A stretch of 64,000 nucleotides of DNA from Desarmillaria ectypa. Its lineage: Eukaryota > Basidiomycota > Agaricomycetes > Agaricales > Physalacriaceae. The notes beneath the pieces are model-generated. The model was not told where the DNA came from and searched no databases. It worked only from the letters and a program-made list of their open reading frames with translations. Both the position numbers and the translations under genes were made by a program. The stretch spans positions 3,844,001-3,908,000 of the forward strand of contig JAUDYN010000004.1 in assembly GCA_030407005.1 (NCBI GenBank). The letters are read 5' to 3'. Positions 33,528 through 44,830 of this stretch are shown here, one piece after another; within the stretch, counting starts at the first letter, position 1, and the number at the start of each line of letters is the position of its first letter.

Positions 33528-34622
33528 ATGCCTCCTCGTCGCCGGACTACGATATACGACTTTTCCAGTCTACGTGTTCATACGGACGGCACTCGCGTCG
33601 AGCAGACAAATCGAAATCTACGTCCCGTATCCCACAAAAATACTACTCGGGACTCGCGTGGTAACTGGACGGCCAGGGATGCAGCTGGACATTGGCAGGT
33701 GAAACGAAGACGGAGAAATTCTGGTCCCAATGAACCTGACGAAGGAAAGGGAAAACAGGGGGCTTTGGAAAGCGGCGAAGAGGAGCATGCTCCTGTCAAA
33801 AAACAGAAGACAAAACGGGCAGAAAAACGCCGGAACTTTGCTGACGATTTTTCGTTTCTCGACGTTGTGGCGCCTGCTCCTTCGTCTCAGACTATCTCGG
33901 ATGTTGTTCCATGCAATGACCCTGTTTTTTCATCTTTTTCGTTGCCTTCATCAGTATGCTTGTTTTCTTTACTATTTCGAAGTGAATCGGCATTCACGTT
34001 TCTTTTATTGGAGGACCTTCTAAAATGCATACATTATTTTGCAAGTCTCTACTACAGCGAACGGGGCCAATTACTTGACGCTTCAAAGTCGTACCGGCTT
34101 GAAAGGAAGGCTCGCCAAATGAAGCGACTTGAAAAAGCGAGAAGGGAAGAGTCAAACGATGATCGCGACCCTTTAGATAAAAATTGTCACCCGCAAGACA
34201 CCGAGCAACCAACGGAGGATGAGACTGATGAAGAACCCGATGACAAAAGAGTCAGGTCGAGAAGGAGGGGCCAGAAACCGAAAGATGTCATCGGTGTATC
34301 TAGGCGAGATATGTACAAACTTATGGATGGGACGGCGTTAATGGCCCTTGGTGAGCTTCTGCCGTCGCAGCGCATGTTTTGACTCATGTCTTTTGAAGGC
34401 GTCTTGTTACAAGAACATGTTGCGCACTTGCTGGAGCCAGATGTACCTGACGGATGGTATGATGAAGTAGACGGTGATGAAGGGGAAATGAGTTCCATTG
34501 TCGATGAAGAAAACACGACTAGAGAGGACTCTGAAGGTGTAGATGAAAATGAGGTCGCAGATGAAATCACCCGGACATCGTCAGCGTTCCACGCAACCGA
34601 AATTAATTCAGACGTAGCATAG
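33528..34622 (+). CDS. RRN10-like protein (candidate RNA polymerase I upstream activating factor subunit)
   Basis: The start MPPRRRTTIYDFSSLRVHTD precedes a basic nuclear-type region (VKRRRRNSGP, KKQKTKRAEKRR). The first intron (about 33955-34014) joins to DLLKCIHYFASLYYSERGQL. An acidic and basic linker follows, then RRDMYKLMDGTALMALG. A second intron (34352-34398) joins VLLQEHVAHLLEPDVPDGWY, and a strongly acidic tail ends at 34622. The pair of conserved blocks (hydrophobic helix then 'ALMALG-LLQEHV') matches the layout I associate with Rrn10-type proteins of the UAF complex at rDNA promoters. This is family inference; a fungal-specific protein of other function is possible. It ends 6 bases before the convergent uL13m stop. 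Confidence 0.55.
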
Positions 34623-34628
34623 GGAACA

Positions 34629-35313
34629 TTACGGTGTTGTGTAAAATGCAGATTTGTCAACCAGCCCACCTAATAGAATCCTTGGCTTCCCTGCAGCAAG
34701 CTTGGTCGGGTTCCAGTCACTGGGAAGGGTTCCATCCTCCCAGCTGCGCAAGAGATTTGCTTCCAGAATGCCCATTTCATTCGCAGGAAATATTCGTAGT
34801 CTTTCCAGCCGTCGTTCCCGTAATTTGTTTTTGGGCAACATACCAGAAACAGCATGACGAATGATCTACGACCCTTCAGTAATCGCCTCCGACAAAGAAT
34901 CGCAAGAACAGACGCACTTCTTCGGGTTTTTTCACCATCATATCTTTGTACGGCGTCTCCTTCAATCCCCCCGGGTACATCGAATGTTTTCGATACAAAA
35001 ACTGTTCGGGTTTGCGTCCGGTCACCTTCACCTTGAGGCAATTCGTGACAATCACGTAGTCCCCGCAATCCACTGGTATTATCAGAGTTTCATCCGAGAG
35101 AAAGGCACGCCTAACACACCGCTGGGATCGTAGATGGGCTTGTGCTTTCCCATTAGAACAAGGGCAATTCGCTCCGCTAGTTTCCCGAGGATGCGGTCCG
35201 TCGCGTCAACATGGTGCCATACTCGGGCATATGCCAGTGCAGTCTGTAAATTGACGTTAACGGTGAGCTAAGAGACGGACGATGCGACGTACATTGCCCA
35301 CAACCTGCGACAT
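34629..35313 (-). CDS. Mitochondrial large-subunit ribosomal protein uL13m
   Basis: Ribosomal protein L13 of the mitochondrial 54S subunit. A tiny first exon (MSQVVGN) joins [20 protein letters not shown] and [20 protein letters not shown], the family core. After an intron [20 protein letters not shown] and the signature [20 protein letters not shown] follow. A last intron lies after KKPEE and joins [22 protein letters not shown]-terminal extension ([20 protein letters not shown], ending KSAFYTTP) is typical of mitochondrial rather than cytosolic uL13. Short introns all GT-AG. Convergent with the RRN10-like gene. Confidence 0.92.
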
Positions 35314-35356
35314 GACCGCTCGCAAACAAAAGCTCTGTGTCGAATTGGCTTCGGAA

Positions 35357-35690
35357 TCAAACAAGGACAAGCGTATAGTTTATTATTTGTTCGAGGCGGC
35401 CGATCATCCCCGTCGGCGTCAAGTCGGGACGGACGGTCACATTTTCTTTCCTGGATTCGCTAAATTGCCTTTTGGATGTCGCGTATCGGTGCCGAGACTC
35501 GTAATACCCTTCTAGCACCTCTTCCATAGACGCACGCATCTCGTACCTTTTCAGTTGAACCATGAGCTGCAAATTTTCAATCGCTAGTAGGCGCCAAAGT
35601 CGGACATGTTTGTAAGAGCTCCCCCGCTGGCCCTATCATTCTCTTTATCAATTCCGCCACAGAAGGAACCGACATTGCGCTGCGTTCTGC
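35357..35690 (-). CDS. Small hypothetical protein, unrecognised
   Basis: A minus-strand frame reads YKHVRLWRLLAIENLQLMVQ, LKRYEMRASMEEVLEGYYES, RHRYATSKRQFSESRKENVT and VRPDLTPTGMIGRLEQ, ending NYTLVLV at 35357. It looks helical, charged and coding. The 5' end is unclear: a nearby ATG (about 35676, MSVPSVAELIKRM) is in another frame, and a short intron of about 37 bases would be needed to connect them. Only 43 bases separate its stop from the uL13m start. No function can be given. Confidence 0.4.
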
Positions 35691-37690
35691 TTACGGAATA
35701 GTATTGAAAATTTTCAGTGCTACCCCATTCCCCAAGCTCAACTATCTAAATGGTGCCACTCGAACAATGTCGTTATTTATATGCGGCCTAATTCCATACA
35801 ATAGCTTTTGACCAAGGAAGACGCCTCTCTCTCTCTAAACCTTACAAATATATCTGTACCTCATGGGCCGTCCAACATTCTCCACCTCTACTGGTCCTGT
35901 GAAATTGCTTCAGCATCCGAGGCTCGCATTTGACCCGTAAAGTCAACCTTCGCGACTTACTAAATGTGCCTCATTGGGCCTCGGGTCCTAGAACAAATGA
36001 CGGGTTTCTCAAAAACAAGTTTCGCCGCAATTATCGTTGTTCCTTCTAAAAAGCATGATAATCAGTTTTACCTATGGTTTTAGCGCGACGCTAACTTATA
36101 AGACAAAGTTCGATCTGTGACCTACAGCTGAAATGTCATTGGAAATTGGAACGACTAACGCTGACGCCGCATCATTGGATAACGTCCCTCAGCGAATTCG
36201 AACACATCGTTATCATAGTTGTGGCTAGAAGTTTGAGGGCGCCGCAGCCGCCTTGCGTTCGACCTCCGCGTTATATCTTTGCTGCTTATCCCGAATGGGG
36301 GACGCGTCGTTCTCCCCCTACATCGCCACCGCTATTTGCATCAAGGTATGCTTGGTATAATTTCCGTGTCGGCGTACGGAAAAACCCAGTTTCAGGACTG
36401 AAATAATACAAGGTCTCCTCAAACTCGTGCTAAACAGGCAGCTAACGCATGTACACCCCTTTAATAAACGGGCATCAAGAAAATGCGTACTTGTGATTTA
36501 TTAGGTGGTGAGCGTGAATCTCCACATGCCTTTGAAGAATTAGGTGGTCTATCATTGACGCGGCGGTCATGTGAAGCGGTGGCGGGCTTGCTGACCCTAG
36601 CCTACTATGTGTACGTCGTGCATCACCGTGATGTCCGACTTCTTAAGTTCTCGTATGATGCGGAGATCGGCGGTTCTTCGGAGCCCTTTCTCGTCATTGA
36701 CATTGGGACCTGAAGATCAAATCTTTATTGAACAACAAATAACAATGTCCGAACAACCTGGACCTATTCAGTTTTTTTTTCTACCCTGAACAATCTGCGC
36801 CAAAGTCCGGGTGATGGCGCACTGGAAGCGCTTTACAGCTTATCCTGATGGAGCCCTGCGGCGCATCATGGGAGGTGAACGTTCGGGGATTTCCTTCTCG
36901 GCGCTCCGGAATGGGGAAATTAAAGTTTATCGCCCGCTTTCTAAAAAGTAGACCACCGCACGTCTCTGTTCTAGGACAGCCAGAGGATACTTGGACGAAT
37001 GTGTGAAGTCCTATAGCAGTTAGCTCAAGAAGACTCACCTACAAAAAAAGGAAGGAAATTCCTGCAACTAAGAATTAGACTGAATATCTCGATTTGGTCT
37101 GGTAGAGATCTCCTGTATACAGTTAGGTGCGAGAAGTTTTGCGGCGATCCTCCGCCACCTGTTCACATGCCGATCTCTCTTAACATAAGTGATAGGGTGC
37201 AATTTGCGTTCACGAGAAATGCAAGAATGTATTGTCTGGACCCTCTTGGCACCGTGCATACACGTCCGGAGCGCGAACACAGAAAAAGGTTCAGAGGGAC
37301 GTAGGACGGCTAGCAGGTTCTCAATAAAGCATCTTGAAGGAGGAATCATGAATTGATGGATCCGGAAGAGGGGACTTGATTGATAACATGAAGTTGTCGA
37401 ATGGAATGGAATTCGAGTCTTCGACAATCGCCCTGGATCGGACTTCACGCAAGCGTTGCTCAGGCGCTGGACGTGACTATAATTCGGCCCAACAGTGAAG
37501 TGCTTCGGCCGAAATTGAATGAGAAAGTGAGAAAGATCACAGAAAATGAGACGCTGAATTCCTATGAGAAGTTGCCGGTACAATGTGCTAGAGGCATTCA
37601 CAGTACCTATCGGAAAACAAGTCAGCATCTAGTTCAACCTGCTTCCACAGCTGCGGCAGATGATAGCTTGTCGCGCGAACATGTTGAAAA
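35691..37690. other. 2 kb gene-poor interval with one coding-like patch
   Basis: No intact gene. On the minus strand at about 36720-36600 a patch reads GLRRTADLRIIRELKKSDIT and VMHDVHIV, which looks like a real exon but has no partner that I can join. Other open frames (36146-36406 plus, 36781-37038 minus, 37068-37628 minus) have no protein character. The left arm of the inverted duplication begins near 37.7 kb. Confidence 0.35.
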
Positions 37691-37801
37691 ACATTTAGTT
37701 CAGTCCTATTCAGGAAACAATGGAATAACGTCTATTATCGCCGCATTCACCATGATCATTAAGCATACTAAGAAGAGCAATAATGTTCTATATCCCAAAT
37801 G

Positions 37802-39238
37802 CTAGCCTTCCTGTACTGTATCTGTCATGACAGGATGTAGAGTGCTGGATAAGTTCAGGGTTTCGATGCGAAGGTGCATCCGAGATATGAGATTGACCTT
37901 CAGAGAAGATGCGAGACTGAGGGGAAAGGCATTATCTTACTTTCATACAGAGATGGCAATACGTACATGAAGATGGGGAAGAACACCGAAATCTAACAGA
38001 AATCAGCAGACGGAGAGGTGGAATGTGCCAAATTTGACACCTACATCTGCGACAAGAGATGCTATCAGGGGCGGCACCCATAGCACTAGAGATAGCAATG
38101 AATACAATCCCTGCAACAGAGGTCGTTGTAATGTACGGGAGATAATCTTAATGGAGTTTAAAGGATATACATATGTCGGAAGGAAAAGGTAGTGAGCTCA
38201 CCAAGTAGATCCTTGCGCCATCGCGTCGTAGTGAATCAAGAATTTCGCTTTCATACCGGCGCGGGTTTTCCAGAGCATTGTAGAGGGAGACAAGAATCAC
38301 AAGGAGATTGAATAGCAGCTGTGTTCAATCAGTAGACGCACGCTTCCTGTATAACGGGCTCACCAAGATACATATCGCGGAAGGTATTGTCTTCGGTACT
38401 CCGGAAACTGCACAAACCATCACGTTGGGCGGTAGTTCGACTGGGGGAAAGCGTTAGTAATCAGTTATCAGGAAACAGATGGCGATTACTTTGTGTTTTC
38501 AAAAAGGTCAAAACCGTCATGACAGATAAAATGAGTGCACCTGTCGTAAAGGCAGCGAACACGATGTACAGCACCCTGCGAACAATCGGCCTGTGATTCC
38601 ACAATCGATAGGCGCGCATTATGACGAAAACTGCAATTACTGTCAGTCATAGATATTCCAATGATGAAAGCGTGCAGCCAACATTGCGAAATGCTAGCCC
38701 AAATAGTTGAAGATATAGGGAGTAACCAGAACATTTTTGCGCAACTGCAGACATATTATTTGACGATACTCTTTCAGTCAATGCACGCAAAGCTCACTCC
38801 TAATTCTGATATCAGCATCAGTTTGTCACGGAAGTGTGAAGCACTGACCATATTAGCTGTGGTCCCTCTCAATCCAGTGAAGACTGAATTCAAGATGAAT
38901 TAGCGAGAGGTTAGGTGAATGAAACACGTCCACAAACCATAAGCCGTATATAGCATCACCGCCTCCATGAAGTAACGGTTCATTATATAGACGACTGTTG
39001 TTAGGATCTTTCCGTTGAGTGCTCTCCACATCGTTGCGACCTCCTCAGCGAGGGTCAGGCAATGGTCCCATAAAATGAGAACAGCTGCCGCGGCTATGTC
39101 GTCGTTAGATCCCGATACGGAAGAGTAGCAAGTCGTATTAACGTACGCGGCGTATACTTCGCGAATAAGACTTGGCCAATGGAAGCGATAGACATTAGTA
39201 GCGTAGACAAAGAGATAGAAACGAATGCTGCGAGGCAT
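37802..39238 (-). CDS. DUF6533-type multi-pass membrane protein, intact copy
   Basis: Fungal seven-helix membrane family of unknown role, sometimes compared with GPCRs. The signature exon reads DIAAAAVLILWDHCLTLAEE, VATMWRALNG and YIMNRYFMEAVMLYTAY. An intron joins VFTGLRGTTANM, then further small exons give AKMFWLLPISSTIWASISQC, a helix of the MRAYRLWNHRP type, LLFNLLVILVSLYNALENPR, YESEILDSLRRDGARIYL, and another hydrophobic stretch (YITTTSVAGIVFIAISSAMG). The last exon gives SLKVNLISRMHLRIETLN, with a stop at 37802. Many 45-60 base introns; exon phase near 38.2 kb is uncertain. The start MPRSIRFYLFVYATNVYRFH is the first Met in the signature exon's frame. The second copy at 52.1-53.6 kb is broken. 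Confidence 0.65.
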
Positions 39239-40016
39239 GATTGTCTTATTATAGTGGTCTTTGAAACATATCTATCAAGGACACCGAGTGTTGGTGCTGA
39301 AAGAAGCAGTTGGAACCAAGTCTTATCTAGGTGTGCCAGCACACCTTCTCTGATGGTGTCTCAAAGATCAAACGGATACGACCTGCGCGTTGATGAGCAG
39401 GCATTGTTATCTGCAGGGGAGCCACAAGCTACGTCTCTTATATTTTGGCCAAAGTTTTACGTGGCATAGCTTGATGTACAGACATCGTTCATGGGGCCAT
39501 TTGAATCGAGCATTTCTGTTCAGGGAATTTTAACAGCAGTAGGAGTGGAAGTGGGTCCAATCAGCTCCTTGTGCTTTTATTGTACAGCACCGCCTTCGAT
39601 TGGCCAGCGGGAAACAGATGAACAGGCCAGGGATCTTGTTTGAGCTACTGCTTCGAAGAAGATATCACCCCCTGCGCGATTCGTCAATCATATTTACTCG
39701 GAACCGATGCACAGCCTCCAGAGCTGTGAGAACCATCTCAAAACGAGTGAGAATAATAGAACTGGGGCGAAAGTATTGAATAGAGCGTATGTGAAGAATC
39801 CGGATTGGATTCCGAGTAGATGAGGTATGAATGGCCCAAAGGGATTTAAACATCAAGCCGAGACTAAGATGGGCGCTTACCAGTCATTCACATCGAGTTT
39901 AGCGCGAACGACCCATATTAACGGCGTCCTATTTCATCGACCATAACAAGTAAAGCTATCAGATTACGACTACAAATATAGTTTAAAAGGTATTTATCAT
40001 ATATGCAAAACGCACA
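39239..40016. other. Intergenic within the left duplication arm
   Basis: About 780 bases between the DUF6533 start and the NUP42 stop. It aligns in reverse with 51195-52118. Apart from shared patches such as GACTGGTAAGCGCCCATCTT I see no feature. Confidence 0.5.
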
Positions 40017-41868
40017 TCACCGTAGCTCCACCGGCGGTATCCAATCTGGAACCTTGCCCCACTGGAACTTGTCCGCTTTGAAGGCCTCCTTCGCCTCCTC
40101 GGACACCATCTCTAAGTAATTCTGCGGTAACAGCCGATCATAGGGTGATTTTCCAGGTTTGTACAACGAGGATGATTTCACGCTGAAATCCGGAGCGGAG
40201 GACATGGATACGGAGGGTTGGGAAGACATTGCAGGAGGGAAGACGGTGGTGGTAGTGGTAGTGGCAGCTGGGCTAAAAGCAGGTTGTTGAGGCTGAGGAG
40301 GCCCAAAGGCAGGGGAGAGCTGGGAGAATGCGCCTCCATTTGTGTTCGAGTTGGGCCCCCCGAACGGAGACGGGTTAGAACTGGGAAAGGCCGATACAGG
40401 TGCTGTTGTCGATGTTTGCCCGAATGCAGATTGCTGGCCGCTGAACGGTGTGCCAAATGCGGACGGCTGGGTGTTGCCAAACGCGGATGGCGTAGGGGCA
40501 GGGTTCCCGAATGCACTGGTAGAAGGAACTGTTGTGCCAAATGCGCTCGTTGAAGGAGCAGTCACATTGTTCGCAGCGGCAGAAATACTGGATGGCTGTG
40601 ATGCGAAAGCTGAGAATCCTCCTCCTCCTCCAGTATTGGAGCCACCGCCAAAGGCGCTCGCTCCGCCTCCTACATACGAGCTGAAGGCGCCAGTTCCTGG
40701 CTTGATAACTGATGTTTGGCCAAATGCAGATGTCGGTTGAGTAGTTTGTCCGAATGCAGAGGTTTGTGATGGTTGTGCAAACGACGAGGTCTGGACTGGT
40801 TGGCCAAACGCTGAAGTCTGAGGCTTAGGTGCTGGCTGTCCGAATGCAGACGTCTTAGTAGGGGACTGTCCAAAGGTAGATGATTGGGCAGCCGGTTGTC
40901 CGAATGCAGAGAGCTGTCCAAAGGCAGATGTCGGGTTTGCCGTTTGGCCAAAAGCTGACGTTTGGGTAGCTGGTTGTCCAAATGCCGATGTCTGGGCTGC
41001 CGGTTGTCCAAACGCCGACGTTTGAGTTACTGGCTGGCCAAATGCCGATGTAGTCGCTGGTTTCTGACCAAATGATGACTGTCCAAAAGCAGGCTGACCA
41101 AACGCAGACTGGCCAAAGGATGGTTGGCTAAAGGCAGAGGTCGTCGATGTTGATGTAGAACCACCAGAAATTTTCGCTAGAGCACCGTTGGTTTGGCTGT
41201 TTGTCATAGCAGTCTTGAAAGCTTCTAGCGGATTGGATCGGACATTCTGTATTGTTGTTAGCGGGCAGATAAGCTTGTGTGGGAAAAAACCTACCGCATA
41301 CACCTGTTCTGCTGAAGCAATCTTCTGCGATTCATATTGCACCTACTTTCGTATTAAATACCTCATTTTGACAGCAGAAAGGATCGATTTCATACATATT
41401 GATTGACGTTTCCGGAACTCAGTGCATTGACTGCTTGAACCCGCATTTCTTCCGGCGATTCATCCAGGCCAGTAACGAGGAGAGGCTCATGTTTGGCGGG
41501 CCCAAAAGATGATAATGGCCATAAAGGTTTGTCAACATTGTTGGTTACATCTTTCGTTATGGATTCCTGGCTGTGACTTGTTAGCGAAATGTCTAGTTTC
41601 GTGTTAAGACCTTACGTGAAAGGTAGGCTAGGAGGATCTGATACGCCTGTTTTGGCGCTATTCCATGATGAATCTATGAAGAGTGTCAATACGGAGCATG
41701 TCACACTGCAGAGATGACGCACTTCCGAATCCACCAGTTACATTTTTGGGATGTTCATTCCTGCAATTATCACCAAAACGGCATGTCCCTTTCAAAAAGA
41801 AAGTACAAACAGCCTAAAATCCACAGTCTGAGTCCAAAAAACGCGATTGAAAGAGAAAGACACACCAT
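40017..41868 (-). CDS. NUP42: NUP42-type nucleoporin (CCCH zinc finger plus FG repeats), intact copy
   Basis: Cytoplasmic-face nucleoporin for mRNA export (Nup42/Rip1, human NUP42, fission-yeast Amo1). Exon 1 is only the ATG (41868-41866). A 52-base intron leads to AVCTFFLKGTCRFGDNCRNE and HPKNVTGGFG, a CX7CX5CX3H zinc finger. The next exons give NSSWNSAKTGVSDPPSLPFT and a helix LDESPEEMRVQAVNALSSGN, then YESQKIASAEQ and NVRSNPLEAFKTAMTNSQTN. The long last exon carries more than twenty SAFGQ/AFGQP-type repeats. The C-terminal domain SVKSSSLYKPGKSPYDRLLP ends QWGKVPDWIPPVELR. It is divergent from TAF4 with 105 bases between starts. Two degenerate copies lie at 49.5-51.2 and 53.9-54.6 kb. Confidence 0.93.
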
Positions 41869-41973
41869 GTTGGTGGATACCGAATTAATGTCATTACGCC
41901 AAAACGGGACCAAGCACTGCAGTCACGTTCTGTGACGACGTTACGCGTTTTCTAAGCCTAACTAGCAACCACC
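41869..41973. promoter_or_regulatory. Compact bidirectional promoter, NUP42 / TAF4
   Basis: Only 105 bases separate the two start codons, so both leaders and core promoters overlap. It includes TGACGACGTTACGCG, which holds a TGACG/ACGTTAC CRE-like look (weak). Confidence 0.55.
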
Positions 41974-43430
41974 ATGAAATCGGAGGGCGACGCGACGAGC
42001 CCGCCTGCTACCCAGACGCCTGCAACGACAACGACAACGACAACAACGTACGCCCAATGGACCACACCCCGTTCGTGCACTGCCGCAAACGGCCCATCTA
42101 TTCCAATTGACTGGTCCGTGACTTAGACATTCCCATTGATCCTGCTCTGCAGGCCCAAACAACGCAGGCGCAACAGTGAATTCTTTCCAATCCCGAGTCT
42201 CTTCTTCTGAATAATTTCTTCTAGGGCCCAATCACCGTATCAGCATTATTCGCCGTATTCACACTATCAATATGCAACTCATTATCCTTCTTATGCTGCT
42301 GCTGCACCGCAAGCATCTCAATCAGCAACAACGACAGTCCCACGTCCTGTAACTGCGGCAGTTGCACCTACGACCCAGTCCACCAATAGTGGAGGGGGAG
42401 GGATGGACACTGCCGATATAGCTACGCTAAACGATGCTCTCGGCAGTGCCGGTGTAGATCTCAGAGTGTGTAGCACACATTCTCTCGAATTACTATCATT
42501 CTCATTGCTTTTCCAAAGGCGGAAGAAGAATCGCTACAGCGGTCGCATGAGCAACACCTCACCTACCGCTCATACGAAGACCGTACACGCAAACAACCGG
42601 TCAAGCCTTCATTCGATACTCGATATCTAGGCGCCACTATGCGCACCGTCGGCACCCAGCATAAAGTCACGCGAATACCTGACGACTCAGTCAACTACCT
42701 CGCCCTCGCTCTGCGCGCGCGACTTCAAGGTCTTGTCGAACAGATGATAGCAGCCGCCAACCACCGCACAGACACCCAATTCGATCGACCCGCGTCATTA
42801 TACGAGGATGGGTCACCCATGTGGAGCATCCTCGTCCGGAGCGACGTCGCAAAGCAACTGGCCGCGTTGGAAAAAGTGGAGCGGGAAGAAGAGATGAAGG
42901 TTCGCCGGGAACGAAAGGAGCGGGCAGATATGGCTGCAGCGCATGCAGCGGCTCTTGCTGCACAGGCAGCAGGCGGTCCTAGCGCGGTAGCAGAGGTCTA
43001 CGACGATACCGACAGCGGGACAAAGAAGAAGAGGAAGAAGGAAGGTCCCGGGGTCACCGCTCGCAACATGTCAGAGGACGTGCGCAAAAAGATGTCTAAC
43101 GCTGTTGCTAGTCAGGCTGCCGGCATCGGGGGCAAGTATTCTTGGATGACGGCGGCTAATGCTAGCACTCCTGCTCCTCGACCTAAAGCTCCTGCTGCTT
43201 CTTCTTCTCCAAACCCCGCTGGGGCAAGTACTCCAGGGGGAACCGCTGCAGCTAATGCAGCAAGCTCGTGGTCGAGACCATATGTTCCTACGAAAAAGCC
43301 GCCGACGCCACAGCAGTCTGTAACTGAGGACGATACGCGGACGACGATAACTTTGAGAGATGCAATGTTTGTGATAGAAAAGGAACGTGGGCATGGTGGT
43401 GGAAGAGGTGCGGCAAGGGGATGGATATAG
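41974..43430 (+). CDS. TAF4: TFIID subunit TAF4
   Basis: TBP-associated factor of TFIID, histone-fold partner of TAF12. The start MKSEGDATSPPATQTPATTT leads a low-complexity N-terminus. The second coding exon (AQSPYQHYSPYSHYQYATHY) runs into GGGMDTADIATLNDALGSAG and VDLR, then splices to AEEESLQRSHEQHLTYRSYE. The TAF4 domain follows: YLGATMRTVGTQHKVTRIPD, DSVNYLALALRARLQGLVEQ and MIAAANHRTD, then WSILVRSDVAKQLAALEKVE. The C-terminal histone-fold-like part includes GVTARNMSEDVRKKMSNAVA and closes with TTITLRDAMFVIEKERGHGG. This is a firm match to the TAF4 C-terminal (CCTD-type) domain. Three introns. Confidence 0.93.
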
Positions 43431-44830
43431 GCAATAGCAATTGTCCTTTTCTTTACTTGATTTATGTTTCCGAGTTCTATGTACAATACTCGGTCATTGA
43501 ATGATCGGAGTCTGCCGACTCTATCGTCGAAAGTGTGGGAACATTCTGCAACTCACCCGGTGACTTGACGTCATGTTACCGGTCTGTTCTTTTCCCCCAA
43601 TGACAGGGGAAGGGTATTTTTTATTTATATTCATTATTAATGCATATATAGCAGCCCAGGATAGCGTCAGTTCCTCCATTTGCCCCGTATGCTCTTGAAC
43701 GAGGCTGCACATCTCACAACACCCACTGTTGTCAATACTGAACACCCCCTGCTGATGGTTAATACGCCCGCCAACCCCGCAAGCACATGCACCCAGACCA
43801 GGCCCCAATCGTAACGAAGAATAACATTGACAAGCACCGAATACACAAGAAGATCGAATACCGGACACCATATAGGAGCATGTGGCTCTATGCATGCTCA
43901 GAAACTCAACCGAGAGTTCGAGAGCGGCAGCAGTGGCGACGAAGACGCCGTGCGTAGAGGCCAGGGAGGCTTATTCGGGGAATAAGGTCGTGTCTCCCAC
44001 AACGATTCTCTCTCTCTGCCTGCCAAACTTCTGGAGAGTATCATTGTCTCCAGCTGCGACCTCGATGGACCCAGCGCTATCATTTCGCTCTCTAAAGCAA
44101 AGGGCGGGCTTAATATACACGTCCTGACTCTCCTCTGTGTGATGCCAAGCTGTGAAGGGTACACAAAATGCTGGCGAGGTGAGGAAGGGCAGGACAGTGC
44201 AAGGACAAGATTAACATCCAATGACGGCGATGACAACGACGCCCTTTGGGACGTCAGTTCACCGCCAAAGGGCACGACGGACGTCAGATATTTCGCATCG
44301 ACGCTCCATCCCCGGCCAAAGCTAACATCGTGGCTTATCACTCGCTCCAAGCCATGACAATGCACCCCCAATATTCGACATAGGGTATTCCGATTCTCGC
44401 ATCGGTTTTACCCTTGGACATCACTATGGCCGCCAACGACACGACCAGAGTCATCCTCCACCCCGCCCCACTTTGCCTCTCTGCAACGTTCCTCTATTTT
44501 CGAGTGCAATTCCAGAATTCATGGAACTTTTTCAATGATCTCCATCTACCCAGAATACGACAGACAGACCAACTACATGATCGCCGTCTGGGTGCTGAAT
44601 AAATCAAACTGTCTCCACAACCGGCGGCCATCCTGCTTCCAACGCTTTTGCTGCCTATCCCTGCAGTATGGACAATCCCAATGTATAGCATATATGTGGG
44701 GCAATGATAGACTATATGATGTTAAACAAAGAGAATTACAAATTAGAGAGATCAAACACACAAACCAATTATCTAAAAAGAGTGCGACAATAGCACTTGG
44801 ATGCGCACGTAGGCAATGCGAGTATGTAAG
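43431..44830. other. 1.4 kb interval with unrecognised open frames on the minus strand
   Basis: Two sizeable minus-strand frames lie here: 43898-44371 (157 codons, Ser/Pro-rich, no domains) and 43521-43895 (124 codons). A frame near 43870-43690 reads FDLLVYSVLVNVILRYDWGL, which could be a membrane helix. I could not link these into a gene or find a family, so none is called. From 44400 to 44830 nothing is seen. Confidence 0.35.

Larger units (their letters stand above)
37690..41890. repeat. Left arm of a 4.1 kb inverted duplication
   Basis: Read on the minus strand this arm matches the plus strand of about 49500-53900, except for later insertions. It carries the intact DUF6533 gene, its intergenic DNA and the intact NUP42. 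Shared landmarks are GATAATAGACG near the DUF6533 3' end, TAGTCGTAATCT between the genes, and CCACCAACATGG at the NUP42 start. Divergence is moderate (roughly one difference in five to ten bases by eye), so the event is not recent. Confidence 0.85.

Noticed and set aside
37401..37805. 134-codon plus-strand frame
   Set aside because: Its end overlaps the DUF6533 3' end in the duplication arm and no family was recognised.
40218..40740. Long plus-strand frames across NUP42
   Set aside because: Mirror of the FG-repeat codons; repeats keep several frames open.
43521..44371. Two minus-strand frames (124 and 157 codons)
   Set aside because: Thought of a Cys-rich PLAC8 or membrane protein, but Cys spacing and helices do not fit and the frames cannot be joined sensibly.
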